Part shown: piece by piece, positions 25,252 through 37,708 of the stretch
How the letters are laid out: every line of letters starts with the position of its first letter
Numbering within the stretch: position 1 is the first letter of the stretch
Assembly: GCA_963580455.1 (NCBI GenBank)
Contig: OY756957.1
Location: forward strand, 32,456,501 to 32,520,500
Length of the DNA stretch: 64,000 nt
DNA from: Euonymus europaeus
Taxonomy: Eukaryota > Streptophyta > Magnoliopsida > Celastrales > Celastraceae
Direction: 5' to 3'
The notes under the pieces: model-generated
Seen by the model: the letters and a program-made list of their open reading frames with translations, nothing else
What the model was told of the DNA's origin: nothing
Database searches by the model: none
Program-made: the position numbers and the translations under genes

Positions 25252-28019
25252 AATATCCGTTGACTCCGAGTTCTGAATTCGGTGATTTTTAGCTTGATTA
25301 CACACTACTTTTCAAGCTCTACAATCCTGGCGTTTCGGATTTTGATTTCAGAACTCGTGGCTAGTTGGTCTCGTTTCACCTATTTAGCCGCGAAATGTGG
25401 TTTCTTTACGTAAACGATTTTATGAATATCCGTTGACTCCGAGTTCTGAATTCGGTGATTTTTAGCTTGATTTCAGACTACTTTTCGAGCTCTACGATCC
25501 TGGAATTTCGGATTTTGGTTTCAGAACTCGTGGCTAGTTGGTCTCGTTTCACTCAGTTAGCCGCGAAATGTAGTTTCTTTACGTAAACGGTTTTATGAAT
25601 ATCCGTTGACTCCGAGTTCTGAATTCGGTGATTTTTAGCTTGATTTCACACTACTTTTCGAGCTCTACAATCCTGGTGTTTCGGATTTTGATTTCAGAAC
25701 TCGTGGCTAGTTGCTCTCGTTACACCTATTTAGCCGCGAAATGTGATTTCTTTACGTAAACGGATTTATGAATATCCGTTGACTCCGAGTTCTGAATTCG
25801 GTGATTTTTAGCTTCATTTCACACTACTTTTGGAGCTCTACAATCCTGGCATTTCGGATATTGATTTCAGAACTCGTGGCTAGTTGGTCTCGTTTCACCT
25901 ATTTAGCCGCGAAATGTGGTTTCTTTACGTAAACGGTTTTATGAATTTCCGTTGACTCCGAGTTCTGAATTCGGTGATTTTTAGCTTGATTTCACACTAC
26001 TTTTCGAGCTCTACAATCTTGGCGTTTCGGATTTTGATTTCAGAATTCGTGGCTAGTTGGTCTCGTTACACCTAGTTAGCCGCGAAATGTGATTTCTTTA
26101 CGTAAACGGTTTTTACGAATATCCGTTGACTCCGAGTTCTGAATTCTGTGATTTTTAGCTTGATTTCACACTACTTTTTGAGCTCTACAATCCTGACATT
26201 TCGGATTTTGATTTCAGAACTCGTGGCTAGTTGGTCTCGTTTCACCTAGTTAGCCGCGAAATGTGGTTTCTTTACGTAAACGGTTTTATGAATATCCGTT
26301 GACTCCGAGTTCTGAATTCGTTGATTTTTAGCTTGATTTCACACTATTTTCGAGCTCTACAATCCTGGTGTTTCGGATTTTGATTTCAGAACTCGTGGCT
26401 AGTTGGTCTCGTTTCACCTATTTAGCCGCGCAATGTTGTTTCTTTACGTAAACGGATTTATGAATATCCGTTGACTCCGAGTTCTGAATTCGGTGATTTT
26501 TAGCTTGATTTCACACTACTTTTTGAGCTCTACGATCCTGGGGTTTCGAATTTTGATTTCAGAACTCGTGGTTAGTTGGTCTCGTTACACCTAGTTAGCC
26601 GCAAAATGTGGTTTCTTTACGTAAACGGTTTTATGAATATCCGTTGACTCCGAGTTCTGAATTCGGTGATTTTTAGCTTGATTTCACACTACTTTTCGAG
26701 CTCTACGATCCTGTCTTTTCGGATTTTGATTTCAGAACTCGTGGCTTGTTGGTCTCGTTTCACCTAGTTAGCCGCGAAATGTGGTTTCTTTACGTAAACG
26801 GTTTTATGAATATCCGTTGACTCCGAGTTCTGAATTCGGTGATTTTTAGCTTGATTTCACACTACTTTTCGAGCTCTACGATCCTGCCGTTTCGGATTTT
26901 GATTTCAGAACTCGTGGCTAGTTGGTCTCGTTTCACCTATTTAGCCGCGCAATGTTGTTTCTTTACGTAAACGGATTTATGAATATCCGTTGACTCCGAG
27001 TTCTGAATTCGGTGATTTTTAGCTTGATTGCACACTACTTTTCGAGCTCTACCATCCTGGTGTTTCGGATTTTGATTTCAGAACTCGTGGCTAGTAGGTC
27101 TCGTTTCACCTAGTTAGCCGCGAAATGTGGTTTCTTTACGTAAACGGTTTTATGAATATCCGTTGACTCCGAGTTCTGAATTCGGTGATTTTTAGCTTGA
27201 TTTCACACTACTTTTCGAGCTCTACAATCCTGGTGTTTCGGATTTTGATTTCAGAACTCGTGGCTAGTTGGTCTCGTTTCACCTATTTAGCCGCGCAATG
27301 TTGTTTCTTTACGTAAACGGATTTATGAATATCCGTTGACTCCGAGTTCTGAATTCGGTGATTTTTTGCTTGATTTCACACTACTTTTCGAGCTCTACGA
27401 TCCTGGCATTTCGGATTTTGATTTCAGAACTCGTGGCTAGTTGCTCTCGTTACACCTATTTTGCCGCGCAATGTGGTTTCTTTACGTAAACGGATTTATG
27501 AATATCCGTTGACTCCGAGTTCTGAATTCGGTGATTTTTAGCTTGATTACACACTACTTTTCAATCTCTACAATCCTGGCGTTTCGGATTTTGATTTCAG
27601 AACTCGTGGCTAGTTGGTCTCGTTTCACCTATTTAGCCGCGAAATGTGGTTTCTTTACGTAAACGATTTTATGAATATCCGTTGACTCCGAGTTCTGAAT
27701 TCGGTGATTTTTAGCTTGATTTCAGACTACTTTTCGAGCTCTACGATCCTGGAATTTCGGATTTTGGTTTCAGAAATCGTGGCTAGTTGGTCTCGTTTCA
27801 CTCAGTTAGCCGCGAAATGTGGTTTCTTTACGTAAACGGTTTTATGAATATCCGTTGACTCCGAGTTCTGAATTCGGTGATTTTTAGCTTGATTTCACAC
27901 TACTTTTCGAGCTCTACAATCCTGGTGTTTCGGATTTTGATTTCAGAACTCGTGGCTAGTTGCTCTCGTTACACCTATTTAGCCGCGAAATGTGATTTCT
28001 TTACGTAAACGGTTTTATG
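25252..28019. repeat. HOR block F, copy 1 (16 monomers, 2768 bp)
   Basis: Marked by TCGGATATTGATTTC near 25856, GGTTTTTACGAATATCC near 26110 (one-base gain), GAATTCGTTG near 26315 and a one-base loss near 26347. These recur at exactly +2768. The first three and the last three monomers are near duplicates of each other (CAAGCTC or CAATCTC monomer; GGAATTTCGG with TTTTGG; TGTTTCGG with TTGCTCTCG). That homology explains the shortened spacing of the next copy. Confidence 0.9.
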
Positions 28020-30787
28020 AATTTCCGTTGACTCCGAGTTCTGAATTCGGTGATTTTTAGCTTGATTACACACTACTTTTCCAGCTCTACAATCCTGGCG
28101 TTTCGGATTTTGATTTCAGAACTCGTGGCTAGTTGGTCTCGTTTCACCTATTTAGCCGCGAAATGTGGTTTCTTTACGTAAACGATTTTATGAATATCCG
28201 TTGACTCCGAGTTCTGAATTCGGTGATTTTTAGCTTGATTTCAGACTACTTTTCGAGCTCTACGATCCTGGAATTTCGGATTTTGGTTTCAGAACTCGTG
28301 GCTAGTTGGTCTCGTTTCACTCAGTTAGCCGCGAAATGTGGTTTCTTTACGTAAACGGTTTTATGAATATCCGTTGACTCCGAGTTCTGAATTCGGTGAT
28401 TTTTAGCTTGATTTCACACTACTTTTCGAGCTCTACAATCCTGGTGTTTCGGATTTTGATTTCAGAACTCGTGGCTAGTTGCTCTCGTTACACCTATTTA
28501 GCCGCGAAATGTGATTTCTTTACGTAAACGGATTTATGAATATCCGTTGACTCCGAGTTCTGAATTCGGTGATTTTTAGCTTCATTTCACACTACTTTTG
28601 GAGCTCTACAATCCTGGCATTTCGGATATTGATTTCAGAACTCGTGGCTAGTTGGTCTCGTTTCACCTATTTAGCCGCGAAATGTGGTTTCTTTACGTAA
28701 ACGGTTTTATGAATTTCCGTTGACTCCGAGTTCTGAATTCGGTGATTTTTAGCTTGATTTCACACTACTTTTCGAGCTCTACAATCTTGGCGTTTCGGAT
28801 TTTGATTTCAGAATTCGTGGCTAGTTGGTCTCGTTACACCTAGTTAGCCGCGAAATGTGATTTCTTTACGTAAACGGTTTTTACGAATATCCGTTGACTC
28901 CGAGTTCTGAATTCTGTGATTTTTAGCTTGATTTCACACTACTTTTTGAGCTCTACAATCCTGACATTTCGGATTTTGATTTCAGAACTCGTGGCTAGTT
29001 GGTCTCGTTTCACCTAGTTAGCCGCGAAATGTGGTTTCTTTACGTAAACGGTTTTATGAATATCCGTTGACTCCGAGTTCTGAATTCGTTGATTTTTAGC
29101 TTGATTTCACACTATTTTCGAGCTCTACAATCCTGGTGTTTCGGATTTTGATTTCAGAACTCGTGGCTAGTTGGTCTCGTTTCACCTATTTAGCCGCGCA
29201 ATGTTGTTTCTTTACGTAAACGGATTTATGAATATCCGTTGACTCCGAGTTCTGAATTCGGTGATTTTTAGCTTGATTTCACACTACTTTTTGAGCTCTA
29301 CGATCCTGGGGTTTCGGATTTTGATTTCAGAACTCGTGGTTAGTTGGTCTCGTTACACCTAGTTAGCCGCAAAATGTGGTTTCTTTACGTAAACGGTTTT
29401 ATGAATATCCGTTGACTCCGAGTTCTGAATTCGGTGATTTTTAGCTTGATTTCACACTACTTTTCGAGCTCTACGATCCTGGCTTTTCGGATTTTGATTT
29501 CAGAACTCGTGGCTTGTTGGTCTCGTTTCACCTAGTTAGCCGCGAAATGTGGTTTCTTTACGTAAACGGTTTTATGAATATCCGTTGACTCCGAGTTCTG
29601 AATTCGGTGATTTTTAGCTTGATTTCACACTACTTTTCGAGCTCTACGATCCTGCCGTTTCGGATTTTGATTTCAGAACTCGTGGCTAGTTGGTCTCGTT
29701 TCACCTATTTAGCCGCGCAATGTTGTTTCTTTACGTAAACGGATTTATGAATATCCGTTGACTCCGAGTTCTGAATTCGGTGATTTTTAGCTTGATTGCA
29801 CACTACTTTTCGAGCTCTACCATCCTGGTGTTTCGGATTTTGATTTCAGAACTCGTGGCTAGTAGGTCTCGTTTCACCTAGTTAGCCGCGAAATGTGGTT
29901 TCTTTACGTAAACGGTTTTATGAATATCCGTTGACTCCGAGTTCTGAATTCGGTGATTTTTAGCTTGATTTCACACTACTTTTCGAGCTCTACAATCCTG
30001 GTGTTTCGGATTTTGATTTCAGAACTCGTGGCTAGTTGGTCTCGTTTCACCTATTTAGCCGCGCAATGTTGTTTCTTTACGTAAACGGATTTATGAATAT
30101 CCGTTGACTCCGAGTTCTGAATTCGGTGATTTTTTGCTTGATTTCACACTACTTTTCGAGCTCTACGATCCTGGCATTTCGGATTTTGATTTCAGAACTC
30201 GTGGCTAGTTGCTCTCGTTACACCTATTTTGCCGCGCAATGTGGTTTCTTTACGTAAACGGATTTATGAATATCCGTTGACTCCGAGTTCTGAATTCGGT
30301 GATTTTTAGCTTGATTACACACTACTTTTCAATCTCTACAATCCTGGCGTTTCGGATTTTGATTTCAGAACTCGTGGCTAGTTGGTCTCGTTTCACCTAT
30401 TTAGCCGCGAAATGTGGTTTCTTTACGTAAACGATTTTATGAATATCCGTTGACTCCGAGTTCTGAATTCGGTGATTTTTAGCTTGATTTCAGACTACTT
30501 TTCGAGCTCTACGATCCTGGAATTTCGGATTTTGGTTTCAGAAATCGTGGCTAGTTGGTCTCGTTTCACTCAGTTAGCCGCGAAATGTGGTTTCTTTACG
30601 TAAACGGTTTTATGAATATCCGTTGACTCCGAGTTCTGAATTCGGTGATTTTTAGCTTGATTTCACACTACTTTTCGAGCTCTACAATCCTGGTGTTTCG
30701 GATTTTGATTTCAGAACTCGTGGCTAGTTGCTCTCGTTACACCTATTTAGCCGCGAAATGTGATTTCTTTACGTAAACGGATTTATG
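28020..30787. repeat. HOR block F, copy 2
   Basis: Repeats 25252-28019 at offset 2768, with TCGGATATT at about 28624 and GGTTTTTACG at about 28877. Its first monomer begins AATTTCCG and has TTTTCCAGCTC where copy 1 has AATATCCG and TTTTCAAGCTC. The closing three monomers (30269-30787) match 27501-28019, including CAATCTCTAC and AGAAATCG. Confidence 0.9.
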
Positions 30788-31318
30788 AATATCCGTTGAC
30801 TCCGAGTTCTGAATTCGGTGATTTTTAGCTTCATTTCACACTACTTTTGGAGCTCTACAATCCTGGCATTTCGGATATTGATTTCAGAACTCGTGGCTAG
30901 TTGGTCTCGTTTCACCTATTTAGCCGCGAAATGTGGTTTCTTTACGTAAACGGTTTTATGAATTTCCGTTGACTCCGAGTTCTGAATTCGGTGATTTTTA
31001 GCTTGATTTCACACTACTTTTCGAGCTCTACAATCTTGGCGTTTCGGATTTTGATTTCAGAATTCGTGGCTAGTTGGTCTCGTTACACCTAGTTATCCGC
31101 GAAATGTGATTTCTTTACGTAAACGGTTTTTACGAATATCCGTTGACTCCGAGTTCTGAATTCTGTGATTTTTAGCTTGATTTCACACTACTTTTTGAGC
31201 TCTACAATCCTGGCATTTCGGATTTTGATTTCAGAACTCGTGGCTAGTTGGTCTCGTTTCACCTAGTTAGCCGCGAAATGTGGTTTCTTTACGTAAACGG
31301 TTTTATGAATATCCGTTG
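30788..31318. repeat. HOR block F, truncated copy 3 (first three monomers missing)
   Basis: Starts directly at the TCGGATATT monomer, 2249 bp (13 monomers) after the matching point of copy 2, so the first three monomers of the unit are skipped. It keeps GGTTTTTACG near 31127, but the next monomer boundary leads to a CAGACTAC monomer instead of the GAATTCGTTG monomer. A private GTTATCCGCG lies near 31094. Confidence 0.85.
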
Positions 31319-32172
31319 ACTCCGAGTTCTGAATTCGGTGATTTTTAGCTTGATTTCAGACTACTTTTCGAGCTCTACGATCCTGGCATTTCAGATTTTG
31401 GTTTCAGAACTCGTGGCTAGTTGGTCTCGTTTCACTCAGTTAGCCGCGAAATGTGGTTTCTTTACGTAAACGGTTTTATGAATATCCGTTGACTCCGAGT
31501 TCTGAATTCGGTGATTTTTAGCTTGATTTCACACTACTTTTCGAGCTCTACGATCCTGGCATTTCGGATTTTGATTTCAGAACTCGTGGCTAGTTGGTCT
31601 CGTTTCACCCAGTTAGCCGCGAAATGTGGTTTCTTTACGTAAACGGTTTTATGAATATCTGTTGACTCCGAGTTCTGAATTCGGTTATTTTTAGCTTGAT
31701 TTCACACTACTTTTCGAGCTCTACAATCCTGGCTTTTCGGATTTTGATTTCAGAACTCGTGGCTAGTTGGTCTCGTTTCACCTAGTTAGCCGCGAAATGT
31801 GATTTCTTTACGTAAACGGTTTTATGAATATCCGTTGACTCCGAGTTTTGAACTCGGTGATTTTTAGCTTGATTTGACACTACTTTTTGAGCTCTACAAT
31901 CCTGGGTTTTCGGTTTTCGATTTCAGAACTCGTGGCTAGTAGGTCTCGTTTCACCTAGTTAGCCGCGAAATGTGATTTCTTTACGTAAACGGTTTTATGA
32001 ATATCCGTTGACTCCGAGTTCTGAATTCGGTGATTTTTAGCTTCATTTCACACTACTATTGGAGCTCTACAATCCTGGCATTTCGGATTTTTATTTCAGA
32101 ACTCGTGGCTTGTAGGTCTCATTTCACCTAGTTAGCCGCGAAATGTGGTTTCTTTACGTAAACGGTTTTATG
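31319..32172. repeat. Mixed monomers between blocks F and L
   Basis: Five monomers with a B-like order (CAGACTAC; CATTT with CACCCAG; GGTTATTTTT; GAGTTTTGAACTCGG at 31827), then a CATTT monomer with the new ACTATTGGAGCTC variant near 32056, which is the hallmark of the next zone. Confidence 0.75.
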
Positions 32173-34290
32173 AATTTCCGTTGACTCCGAGTTCTGAATT
32201 CGGTGATTTTTAGCTTCATTTCACACTACTATTGGAGCTCTACAATCCTGGCATTTCGGATTTTGATTTCAGAACTCGTGGCTAGTAGGTCTCATTTCAC
32301 CTAGTTAGCCGCGAAATGTGGTTTCTTTACGTAAACGGTTTTATGAATTTCCGTTGACTCCGAGTTCTGAATTCGGTGATTTTTAGCTTGATTTCACACT
32401 ACTTTTCGAGCTCTACAATCTTGGCGTTTCGGATTTTGATTTCAGAACTCGTGGCTAGTTGGTCTCGTTGCACCTATTTAGCCGCGCAATGTGGTTTCTT
32501 TACGTAAACGGATTTATGAATATCCGTTGACTCCGGGTTCTGAATTCGGTGATTTTTAGCTTGATTACACACTACTTTTAAAGCTCTAAAATCCTGGCGT
32601 TTCGGATTTTGATTTCAGAACTCGTGGCTAGTTGGTCTCGTTTCACCTATTTAGTCGCGAAATGTGGTTTCTTTACGTAAACGGTTTTATGAATATCCGT
32701 TGACTGCGAGTTATGAATTCGGTGATTTTTAGCTTGATTTCACACTACTTTTCGAGCTCTACAATCCTGGCGTTTCGGATTTTGATTTCAGAACTCGTGG
32801 CTAGTTGGTCTCGTTTCACCTAGTTAGCCGCGAAATGTGGTTTCTTTACGTAAACGGTTTTATGAATATCCGTTGACTCCGAGTTCTGAATTCGGTGATT
32901 TTTAGTTTGATTTCACACTACTTTTCGAGCTCTACGATCCTGGAATTTCGGATTTTGATTTCAGAACTCGTGGCTAGTTGGTCTCGTTTCACCTATTTAG
33001 CCGCGCAATGTGGTTTCTTTACGTAAACGGATTTATGAATATCCGATGACTCCGAGTTCTGAATTCGGTGATTTTTAGCTTGATTACACACTACTTTTCA
33101 AGCTCTACAATCCTGGCGTTTCGGATTTTGATTTCAGAACTCGTGGCTAGTTGGTCTCGTTTCACCTATTTAGCCGGGAAATGTGGTTTCTTTACGTAAA
33201 CGGTTTTATGAATATCCGTTGACTCCGAGTTCTGAATTCGGTGATTTTTAGCTTGATTTCACACTACTTTTCGAGCTCTACGATCCTGGCATTTCGGATT
33301 TTGGTTTCAGAACTCGTGCCTAGTTGGTCTCGTTTCACCCAGTTAGTCGCGAAATGTGGTTTCTTTACGTAAACGGTTTTATGAATATCCGTTGACTGCG
33401 AGTTCTGAATTCGGTTATTTTTAGCTTGATTTCACACTACTTTTCGAGCTCTACAATCCTGGCGTTTTGGATTTTGATTTCAGAACTCGTGGCTAGTTGG
33501 TCTCGTTTCACCTAGTTAGCCGCGAAATGTGGTTTCTTTACGTAAACGGTTTTATGAATATCCGTTGACTCCGAGTTCTGAATTCGGTGATTTTTAGCTT
33601 GATTTCACACTACTTTTCGAGCACTACGATCCTGGAATTTCGGATTTTGATTTCAGAACTCGTGGCTAGTTGGTCTCGTTTCACCTATTTAGCCGCGCAA
33701 TGTGGTTTCTTTACGTAAACGGATTTATGAATATCCGTTGACTCCGAGTTCTGAATTCGGTGATTTTTAGCTTGATTACACACTACTTTTCAAGCTCTAC
33801 AATCCTGGCGTTTCGGATTTTGATTTCAGAACTCGTGGCTAGTTGGTCTTGTTTCATCTATTTAGCCGCGAAATGTGGTTTCTTTACGTAAACGGTTTTA
33901 TGAATATCCGTTGACTCCGAGTTCTGAATTCGGTGATTTTTAGCTTGATTTCACACTACTTTTCGAGCTCTACGATCCTGGCATTTCGGATTTTGGTTTC
34001 AGAACTCGTGGCTAGTTGGTCTCGTTTCACCCAGTTAGCCGCGCAATGTGGTTTCTTTACGTAAACGGTTTTATGAATATCCGTTGACTCCGAGTTCTGA
34101 ATTCGGTTATTTTTAGCTTGATTTCACACTACTTTTCGAGCTCTACAATCCTGGCGTTTCGGATTTTGATTTCAGAACTCGTGGCTAGTTGGTCTCGTTT
34201 CACCTATTTAGCCGCGAAATGTGATTTCTTTACGTAAACGGTTTTATGAATATCCGTTGACTCCGAGTTTTGAACTCGGTGATTTTTAGC
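32173..34290. repeat. HOR block L, copy 1 (offset 2595)
   Basis: It opens with an AATTTCCG monomer carrying ACTATTGGAGCTC and contains GACTGCGAGTTATG near 32702. It then holds two copies of a four-monomer unit, 32865-33556 and 33557-34248. All of this returns from 34768 at an offset of exactly 2595 bp (15 monomers). The end lies within the monomer starting at 34249, between its GAGTTTTGAACTCGG part and its CATTT part. Confidence 0.87.
32865..34248. repeat. 692-bp four-monomer repeat, two copies
   Basis: Unit order: GGAATTTCGG; CAAGCTC (GATTACAC); GGTTTCAG with CACCCAG; GGTTATTTTT. The units are 32865-33556 and 33557-34248. Private changes such as TAGTTTGATTT near 32896, CCGATGACTCC near 33045 and GAGCACTAC near 33619 separate them. 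Confidence 0.87.
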
Positions 34291-34421
34291 TTCATTTCAC
34301 ACTACTATTGGAGCTCTACAATCCTGGCATTTCGGATTTTGATTTCAGAACTCGTGGCTAGTAGGTCTCATTTCACCTAGTTAGCCGCGAAATGTGGTTT
34401 CTTTACGTAAACGGTTTTATG
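34249..34421. repeat. Chimeric monomer
   Basis: The first 40 or so bases are the GAGTTTTGAACTCGG subtype, normally followed by TTGATTTGACAC and TTTTTGAG. Here they run into TTCATTTCACACTACTATTGG and the TAGGTCTCAT ending of the CATTT subtype. The switch falls in the shared GGTGATTTTTAGCTT stretch. The matching monomer at 36844 is not chimeric. This is a recombination joint visible at single-monomer resolution. Confidence 0.85.
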
Positions 34422-34767
34422 AATTTCCGTTGACTCCGAGTTCTGAATTCGGTGATTTTTAGCTTCATTTCACACTACTATTGGAGCTCTACAATCCTGG
34501 CATTTCGGATTTTGATTTCAGAACTCGTGGCTAGTAGGTCACATTTCACCTAGTTAGCCGCGAAATGTGGTTTCTTTACGTAAACGGTTTTATGAATTTC
34601 CGTTGACTCCGAGTTCTGAATTCGGTGATTTTTAGCTTGATTTCACACTACTTTTCGAGCTCTACAATCTTGGCGTTTCGGATTTTGATTTCAGAACTCG
34701 TGGCTAGTAGGTCTCATTTCACCTAGTTAGCCGCGAAATGTGGTTTCTTTACGTAAACGGTTTTATG
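34422..34767. repeat. Two AATTTCCG monomers inserted between L copies
   Basis: These two monomers (34422 with the ACTATTGG variant and a private GGTCACATTTC; 34595 with CAATCTTGGCG and a TAGGTCTCAT ending) resemble the opening monomers of block L. They lie between the truncated end of copy 1 and the start of copy 2. The monomer at 34595 combines the CAATCTTGG subtype with the ending of the other subtype, a second likely chimera. Confidence 0.78.
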
Positions 34768-36843
34768 AATTTCCGTTGACTCCGAGTTCTGAATTCGGTG
34801 ATTTTTAGCTTCATTTCACACTACTATTGGAGCTCTACAATCCTGGCATTTCGGATTTTGATTTCAGAACTCGTGGCTAGTAGGTCTCATTTCACCTAGT
34901 TAGCCGCGAAATGTGGTTTCTTTACGTAAACGGTTTTATGAATTTCCGTTGACTCCGAGTTCTGAATTCGGTGATTTTTAGCTTGATTTCACACTACTTT
35001 TCGAGCTCTACAATCTTGGCGTTTCGGATTTTGATTTCAGAACTCTTGGCTAGTTGGTCTCGTTACACCTATTTAGCCGCGCAATGTGGTTTCTTTACGT
35101 AAACGGATTTATGAATATCCGTTGACTCCGGGTTCTGAATTCGGTGATTTTTAGCTTGATTACACACTACTTTTAAAGCTCTATAATCCTGGCGTTTCGG
35201 ATTTTGATTTCAGAACTCGTGGCTAGTTGGTCTCGTTTCACCTATTTAGTCGCGAAATGTGGTTTCTTTACGTAAACGGTTTTATGAATATCCGTTGACT
35301 GCGAGTTATGAATTCGGTGATTTTTAGCTTGATTTCACACTACTTTTCGAGCTCTACAATCCTGGCGTTTCGGATTTTGATTTCAGAACTCGTGGCTAGT
35401 TGGTCTCGTTTCACCTAGTTAGCCGCGAAATGTGGTTTCTTTACGTAAACGGTTTTATGAATATCCGTTGACTCCGAGTTCTGAATTCGGTGATTTTTAG
35501 CTTGATTTCACACTACTTTTCGAGCTCTACGATCCTGGAATTTCGGATTTTGATTTCAGAACTCGTGGCTAGTTGGTCTCGTTTCACCTATTTAGCCGCG
35601 CAATGTGGTTTCTTTACGTAAACGGATTTATGAATATCCGTTAACTCCGAGTTCTGAATTCGGTGATTTTTAGCTTGATTACACACTACTTTTCAAGCTC
35701 TACAATCCTGGCGTTTCGGATTTTGATTTCAGAACTCGTGGCTAGTTGGTCTCGTTTCACCTATTTAGCCGCGAAATGTGGTTTCTTTACGTAAACGGTT
35801 TTATGAATATCCGTTGACTCCGAGTTCTGAATTCGGTGATTTTTAGCTTGATTTCACACTACTTTTCGAGGTCTACGATCCTGGCATTTCGGATTTTGGT
35901 TTCAGAACTCGAGGCTAGTTGGTCTCGTTTCACCCAGTTAGCCGCGAAATGTGGTTTCTTTACGTAAACGATTTTATGAATATCCGTTGACTGCGAGTTC
36001 TGAATTCGGTTATTTTTAGCTTGATTTCACACTACTTTTCGAGCTCTACAATCCTGGCGTTTTGGATTTTGATTTCAGAACTCGTGGCTAGTTGGTCTCG
36101 TTTCACCTAGTTAGCCGCGAAATGTGGTTTCTTTACGTAAACGGTTTTATGAATATCCGTTGACTCTGAGTTCTGAATTCGGTGATTTTTAGCTTGATTT
36201 CACACTACTTTTCGAGCTCTACGATCCTGGAATTTCGGATTTTGATTTCAGAACTCGTGGCTAGTTGGTCTCGTTTCACCTATTTAGCCGCGCAATGTGG
36301 TTTCTTTACGTAAACGGATTTATGAATATCCGTTGACTCCGAGTTCTGAATTCGGTGATTTTTAGCTTCATTACACACTACTTTTCAAGCTCTACAATCC
36401 TGGCTTTTCGGATTTTGATTTCAGAACTCGTGGCTAGTTGGTCTCGTTTCACCTATTTAGCCGCGAAATGTGGTTTCTTTACGTAAACAGATTTATGAAT
36501 ATCCGTTGACTCCGAGTTCTGAATTCGGTGATTTTTAGCTTGATTTCACACTACTTTTCGAGCTCTACGATCCTGGCATTTCGGATTTTGGTTTCAGAAC
36601 TCGTGGCTAGTTGGTCTCGTTTCACCCAGTTAGCCGCGCAATGTGGTTTCTTTACGTAAACGGTTTTATGAATATCCGTTGACTCCGAGTTCTGAATTCG
36701 GTTATTTTTAGCTTGATTTCACACTACTTTTCGAGCTCTACAATCCTGGCGTTTCGGATTTTGATTTCAGAACTCGTGGCTAGTTGGTCTCGTTTCACCT
36801 ATTTAGCCGCGAAATGTGATTTCTTTACGTAAACGGTTTTATG
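34768..36843. repeat. HOR block L, copy 2
   Basis: Repeats 32173 onward at offset 2595, including GACTGCGAGTTATG near 35297 and both four-monomer units (35460-36151 and 36152-36843). Private changes include CCGTTAACTCC near 35640, GAGGTCTACG near 35868, CTCGAGGC near 35909 and CTCTGAGTT near 36164. At 36844 it continues into an intact GAGTTTTGAACTCGG monomer. Confidence 0.87.
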
Positions 36844-37708
36844 AATATCCGTTGACTCCGAGTTTTGAACTCGGTGATTTTTAGCTTGATTTGACACTAC
36901 TTTTTGAGCTCTACAATCCTGGGTTTTCAGTTTTCGATTTCAGAACTCGTGGCTAGTAGGTCTCGTTTCACCTAGTTAGCCGCGAAATGTGATTTCTTTA
37001 AGTAAACGGTTTTATGAATATCCGTTGACTCCGAGTTCTGAATTCGGTGATTTTTAGGTTCATTTCACACTACTTTTGGAGCTCTACAATCCTGGCATTT
37101 CGGATTTTGATTTCAGAACTCGTGGCTAGTAGGTCTCATTTCACCTAGTTAGCCGCGAAATGTGGTTTCTTTACGTAAACGGTTTTATGAATTTCCGTTG
37201 ACTCCGAGTTCTGAATTCGGTGATTTTTAGCTTGATTTCACACTACTTTTCGAGCTCTACGATCCTGGCGTTTCGGATTTTGATTTCAGAACTCGTGGCT
37301 AGTTGGTCTCGTTTAACCTATTTAGCCGCGAAATGTGGTTTCTTTACGTAAACGGTTTTATGAATATCCGTTGACTCCGAGTTCTGAATTCGGTGATTTT
37401 TAGCTTAATTTCACACTACTTTTCGAGCTCTACAATCCTGGTGTTTCGTATTTTGATTTCAGAACTCGTGGCTAGTTGGTCTCGTTTCACCTATTTAGCC
37501 GTGCAATGTTGTTTCTTTACGTAAACGGATTTATGAATATCCGTTGACTCCGAGTTCTGAATTCGGTGATTTTTTGCTTGATTTCACACTACTTTTCGAG
37601 CTCTACGATCCTGGCATTTCGGATTTTGATTTCAGAACTCGTGGTTAGTTGGTCTCGTTTCACCTAGTTAGCCGCGAAATGTGGTTTCTTTACGTAAACG
37701 GTTTTATG
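36844..37708. repeat. Mixed monomers after block L
   Basis: Five monomers: GAGTTTTGAACTCGG (36844, with GGTTTTCAGTTTTCG), CATTT/GGAGCTC with a private TTAGGTTCATT, AATTTCCG, TGTTTCGTATTTT with GCCGTGCAATG, then TTTTTTGC. The order resembles the opening of block A with one monomer (CCGGG) skipped. Confidence 0.72.
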
